DNA of 10,252 nucleotides from Hyphochytrium catenoides (lineage: Eukaryota; Sar; Hyphochytriomycetes; Hyphochytriales; Hyphochytriaceae), in assembly GCA_900088475.1 (NCBI GenBank), contig FLMG01001511.1, forward strand, positions 1 to 10,252, given 5' to 3'. Every line of letters starts with the position of its first letter. Within the stretch, counting starts at the first letter, position 1. Shown here piece by piece: positions 7,690 through 10,252 of this stretch. A program made the position numbers and the translations under genes. Below the pieces are notes generated by a model. It had not been told where the DNA came from, made no database searches, and worked only from the letters and a program-made list of their open reading frames with translations.

Positions 7690-8140
7690 AAAGTGCCCGA
7701 GTCAATGCCACAGACCGTGTACTTGTGGGACTTCTTCGGTGCAGCTGGTTCTCCTTCTTCCGCCTGCTCTGTCTGTCTTGCAATTAATACATCCCTCTGT
7801 TGGCAAAGCCTCGATATCTCTTCCAAGGTCGTTCTCTTATCCAGAGAGGCGAATGAAGCCTTCGTGCTTTATCTCTCACATTCTCTGTCTCTCTCTTCGT
7901 CGTCGATGCCCTATAAACAGGATAGTTTGGGTCATCACGGTTGACTGGGGAACAGAGTCCCTCTGAAGGCGTTTGTTCTCTCTTGGCTCGCAATCGCCAT
8001 TCAGGGCGGACTCCTCTGTCTCTCTCTCTCTTTCTCCTCTTTCTCTTTTCCTTTTTGCATAGGGTCTTTCTTCGTAACGACCTCACAGTGCTCTTGCTTG
8101 TCTCTTCCTCTTCATGGTGCTCTTCTCACTTATCTCCTCT

Positions 8141-8144
<4 letters not shown>

Positions 8145-8196
<52 letters not shown>
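8145..8196. repeat. (TC)26 microsatellite
   Basis: 52 bp of uninterrupted TC on the plus strand, the longest simple repeat in the window. The frames through it are Ser/Leu runs and not genes. Confidence 0.95.
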
Positions 8197-8199
<3 letters not shown>

Positions 8200-8571
8200 C
8201 CTTCGAGTAGAAGTTGGCTTGACTCAGAACTGTCAAACGCTGAAGAAAGACCCAGGAAAGATCAAACAGGTGGGAAGGGAAGGGGACGATTGCCCTACTC
8301 CTCGTCCTATCTCTATATGTCTCTCTACCTCTCTCTGTCTCTTCTCACTTTTCTGTCTGTCTCTTCTTTACATTAACGTAATTTCTAACCCTACTCTGTA
8401 TCCTTGATCATCTCACTCTGTCTTGCACGCTTTGGTGCTCTGTCTCGCCAATTGCCTTCCATCATCCTCTGGCGAGGCATGACATCATCCCTCGTCTGCT
8501 AGAACTACTAGAGGAGGAGATGGGTCTCTCTCTCCCCCTACAGATAGCAACTTGGCACTCATAACTAATCC

Positions 8572-10252
8572 TTGGCACCACCACAATGAGGGCAAGCCCC
8601 CTCTTCCCCATTGCTACCTCGAGAGACCTTATCCCTAGCCTATATTATTAATTTCATGTTAGCCCTCTAGCGTTTTGCCATCCCTGAGCGGTCGGAAAGT
8701 GTTTGGGAGAGTGCAAGAGACGGCCAGGAGGGAGAACAAATGGTGTTTTAGGGAATATTATCTTAGCGTTTCTCGCTCACTGCTGTACCTTCCCTCTGTG
8801 ATTTGTTTGCGTAGAGGGGAGCTAACCCCGTGTATGAGGCGGGCTGGGGCATCTTCTGTCCTGCATACTATTAGGGGCACACCCTCCACCAGGCGGGGTG
8901 GACGGAGACCATCACCACTTGGAGTGGGGGAGGACGGTGCAGGGCGATTGATTGGTTTCAAGTTTCCCACCCATCTGATCAGGAACAAAAGCGCCACACA
9001 TCCTCTTGGTTAAGCCACAGATAACATTAGATCCAGCCGCCTGCCATCCTTGCCAAGTTCTCCCCCAAGATTCCGCGTTGTTGGAGCATTATTATTTTTG
9101 GCTGCTAGGGTTACCTCTATAGAGAACCTTCGTGTTAGCAGGCTCTACTACTTTCGGTCCTGTTTATTCGAGTTGTATAATGAGAAATCCCTTCCCAGAA
9201 CACCGTGGTAGACTACAGCTAAAGAAAGCTTCCAAAAAATGAGGGTTGTCCCTCCGTCTTGGGCAAGGATGGACCTTTTCTTTCTTCCCCCCCAAACATG
9301 AGCTCTCTCTCTTGAAGCAAGGAAAGGCTAGGATTGCTTGAAATAATCTTTCCAAAAGAACTTGGAAGAATTGAAAGGGCTAGGTATTTATTAGCTGTAT
9401 ATTTGTAATTTTAGTTTGAAAGATTGAAGGATTCAGCTGCTTCAGAGGGGCTGGGCTACAAGTACATGTAGGGGGTCGCCTCCAGCGTTAATCAACCGTT
9501 TTCGTGTTTCCATCCCTCCCCATTTAGCCGTTAGCGACTTTGTGTGGTTGTACGTCTGTTTGAGGCCCCGCTGACCTCATAGAAATAAATGTCAATGTTT
9601 CTCCTCTGTCACGCCCTTTCGTTCTGATTACACCTGAGGATAAAACAGTAGCGCTGGCAGTAAGTAGTCCATAGTTCCAGATAGCTAGTTAGTTACTGTT
9701 TTTCATTTTCCCTCAGTGGGTTCTATACGCTTCTCTTCTAAAGTCAGTAATAAAGTAGCGCTGGTGGTGGTTCTTAGAGAGTGGATGTCGTTGTTCCTCC
9801 TCTTATTGACCTTTCTACTAGTAACTGCGGCTGCTGCCCTCTCAAGCTCCTCCTCTTCTCTCCTCCGCGCTCACCCTTCTTTCCTCCTAGGAATTCGATA
9901 TCTAGGCATTTGTGGACTCTACCTCATGCTGCCGTAGCTGGTTGTTTATTAGGGGAGGAGAAGCTACTAAAGATGTACAAGAAGATGATGGTAGTTGATG
10001 ATGAGCGAGGACAGCACTGTGGAGCGTCGTCTACTATTTATTGGGTTCCTTTCTTTTCTTCCCGCTTTACAAACGGTATTGCCCGCCGTCGAAGCACTCG
10101 AAGCAAACGATGCTACGCCAGCATAAGCTGCCTGTCTCATAAGAGAAAGAAGGCAACCTACGTTACTTTCTTTCTGGTAGGTCAAGTCAGCTAATAAGTA
10201 GCAGCTACTGTAACAGGACGCCTGAGCTGAAGCAGCTGCGGGACCTTGTGAA
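8572..10252. other. Stretch without a supported gene
   Basis: 8675-9013 is open on the plus strand and 8758-8997 on the minus strand (the latter only from GTG), but neither shows a domain. From 9370 to 9770 the DNA is AT-richer, with AATAAA at 9584-9589 and AATAAAG near 9749, which could be plus-strand polyadenylation signals for something upstream. 9781-10194 is open on the plus strand but only from GTG, beginning in a Leu/Ser/Pro-rich run. No tRNA, rRNA or transposase motif was seen. Confidence 0.45.

Larger units (their letters stand above)
7195..8551 (+). other. Weak candidate for a spliced plus-strand gene with CT-rich introns
   Basis: ATG 7195 encodes MANSNKRFQ up to CAG|GTGGTT at 7221/7222. 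A long pyrimidine tract then ends in ctgtctggcag at 7372, followed in phase by IGCLDWEGK up to AAG|GTGCGG at 7399/7400. Further along, the (CT)26 run is followed by an AG near 8207-8210 and the segment VGLTQNCQTLKKDPGKIKQ, ending CAG|GTGGGA at about 8270. The acceptor cccctacag near 8543 leads to IATWHS and TAA. Middle segments are unclear (VPESMPQTVYLWDFF from about 7690; IVWVITVDWG near 7922-7950). Phases of the named pieces agree where tested, but short segments fit by chance easily. No family recognised. Confidence 0.2.

Noticed and set aside
8098-8210. Open frames with long Leu/Ser runs over the CT arrays
   Set aside because: They are produced by the (TC)n repeat itself in every frame and have no other protein character.
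8675-9013. Overlapping open frames on both strands near 8.7-9.0 kb
   Set aside because: The plus ORF has no domain or splice support; the minus one starts only at GTG. Openness on both strands suggests compositional chance.
9781-10194. 137-codon plus-strand ORF
   Set aside because: It lacks an ATG at its start, begins in a Leu/Ser/Pro low-complexity run and has no recognisable motif.

Overview
The window looks like nuclear DNA of a eukaryote, most likely a stramenopile (oomycete or ochrophyte alga). The main reason is one clear protein built from repeated C-x4-C-x9-C-x2-H units of the kind usually labelled 'WRKY19-like', which is abundant in those lineages. Low gene density, long CT/GA microsatellites, GT-AG-like splice signals and an LTR-retrotransposon gag fit this. 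Nothing in the sequence fixes the species. There are no bacterial operons, no tRNA or rRNA genes and no CRISPR array that I can see.

Layout. 1-2477: inner part of an LTR retrotransposon on the minus strand. It has a leader beginning at a possible primer-binding site (2465-2477), then a long gag frame (2306 down to 543) ending in a CCHC zinc knuckle, then about 540 bp with no recognisable pol. The gag is interrupted by a 69-bp tandem repeat (about 1617-1935). This repeat puts TAG codons into the gag frame, while a neighbouring frame stays open. 2478-3700: non-coding, rich in GAG/CTC and ATG/CAT triplets, probably starting with the 5' LTR, with two fold-back structures; one has 34-bp arms with a single mismatch. 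3730-4410 (minus): a tentative spliced gene with a strong start context, a CT tract and a TATA-like run upstream, and one unexplained frame break. 5158-5952 (minus): the cysteine/histidine repeat protein, the only confident host gene. 5953-6540: its 5' side, with the reading frame still open for 74 codons above the first ATG.

6540-8600: a strongly pyrimidine-rich plus strand with several CT microsatellites. Small islands between them carry exon-like segments with plausible splice signals; I treat these as a weak gene candidate only. 8600-10252: no gene that I can support.

The parts do not form a pathway. The picture is a damaged or non-autonomous retroelement beside a probable DNA/RNA-binding or protein-interaction factor, in repeat-rich intergenic DNA. 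I found no convincing new multi-gene system. The items most worth a second look are the frame behaviour of the 69-bp array, the long hairpin, and the two spliced-gene candidates.
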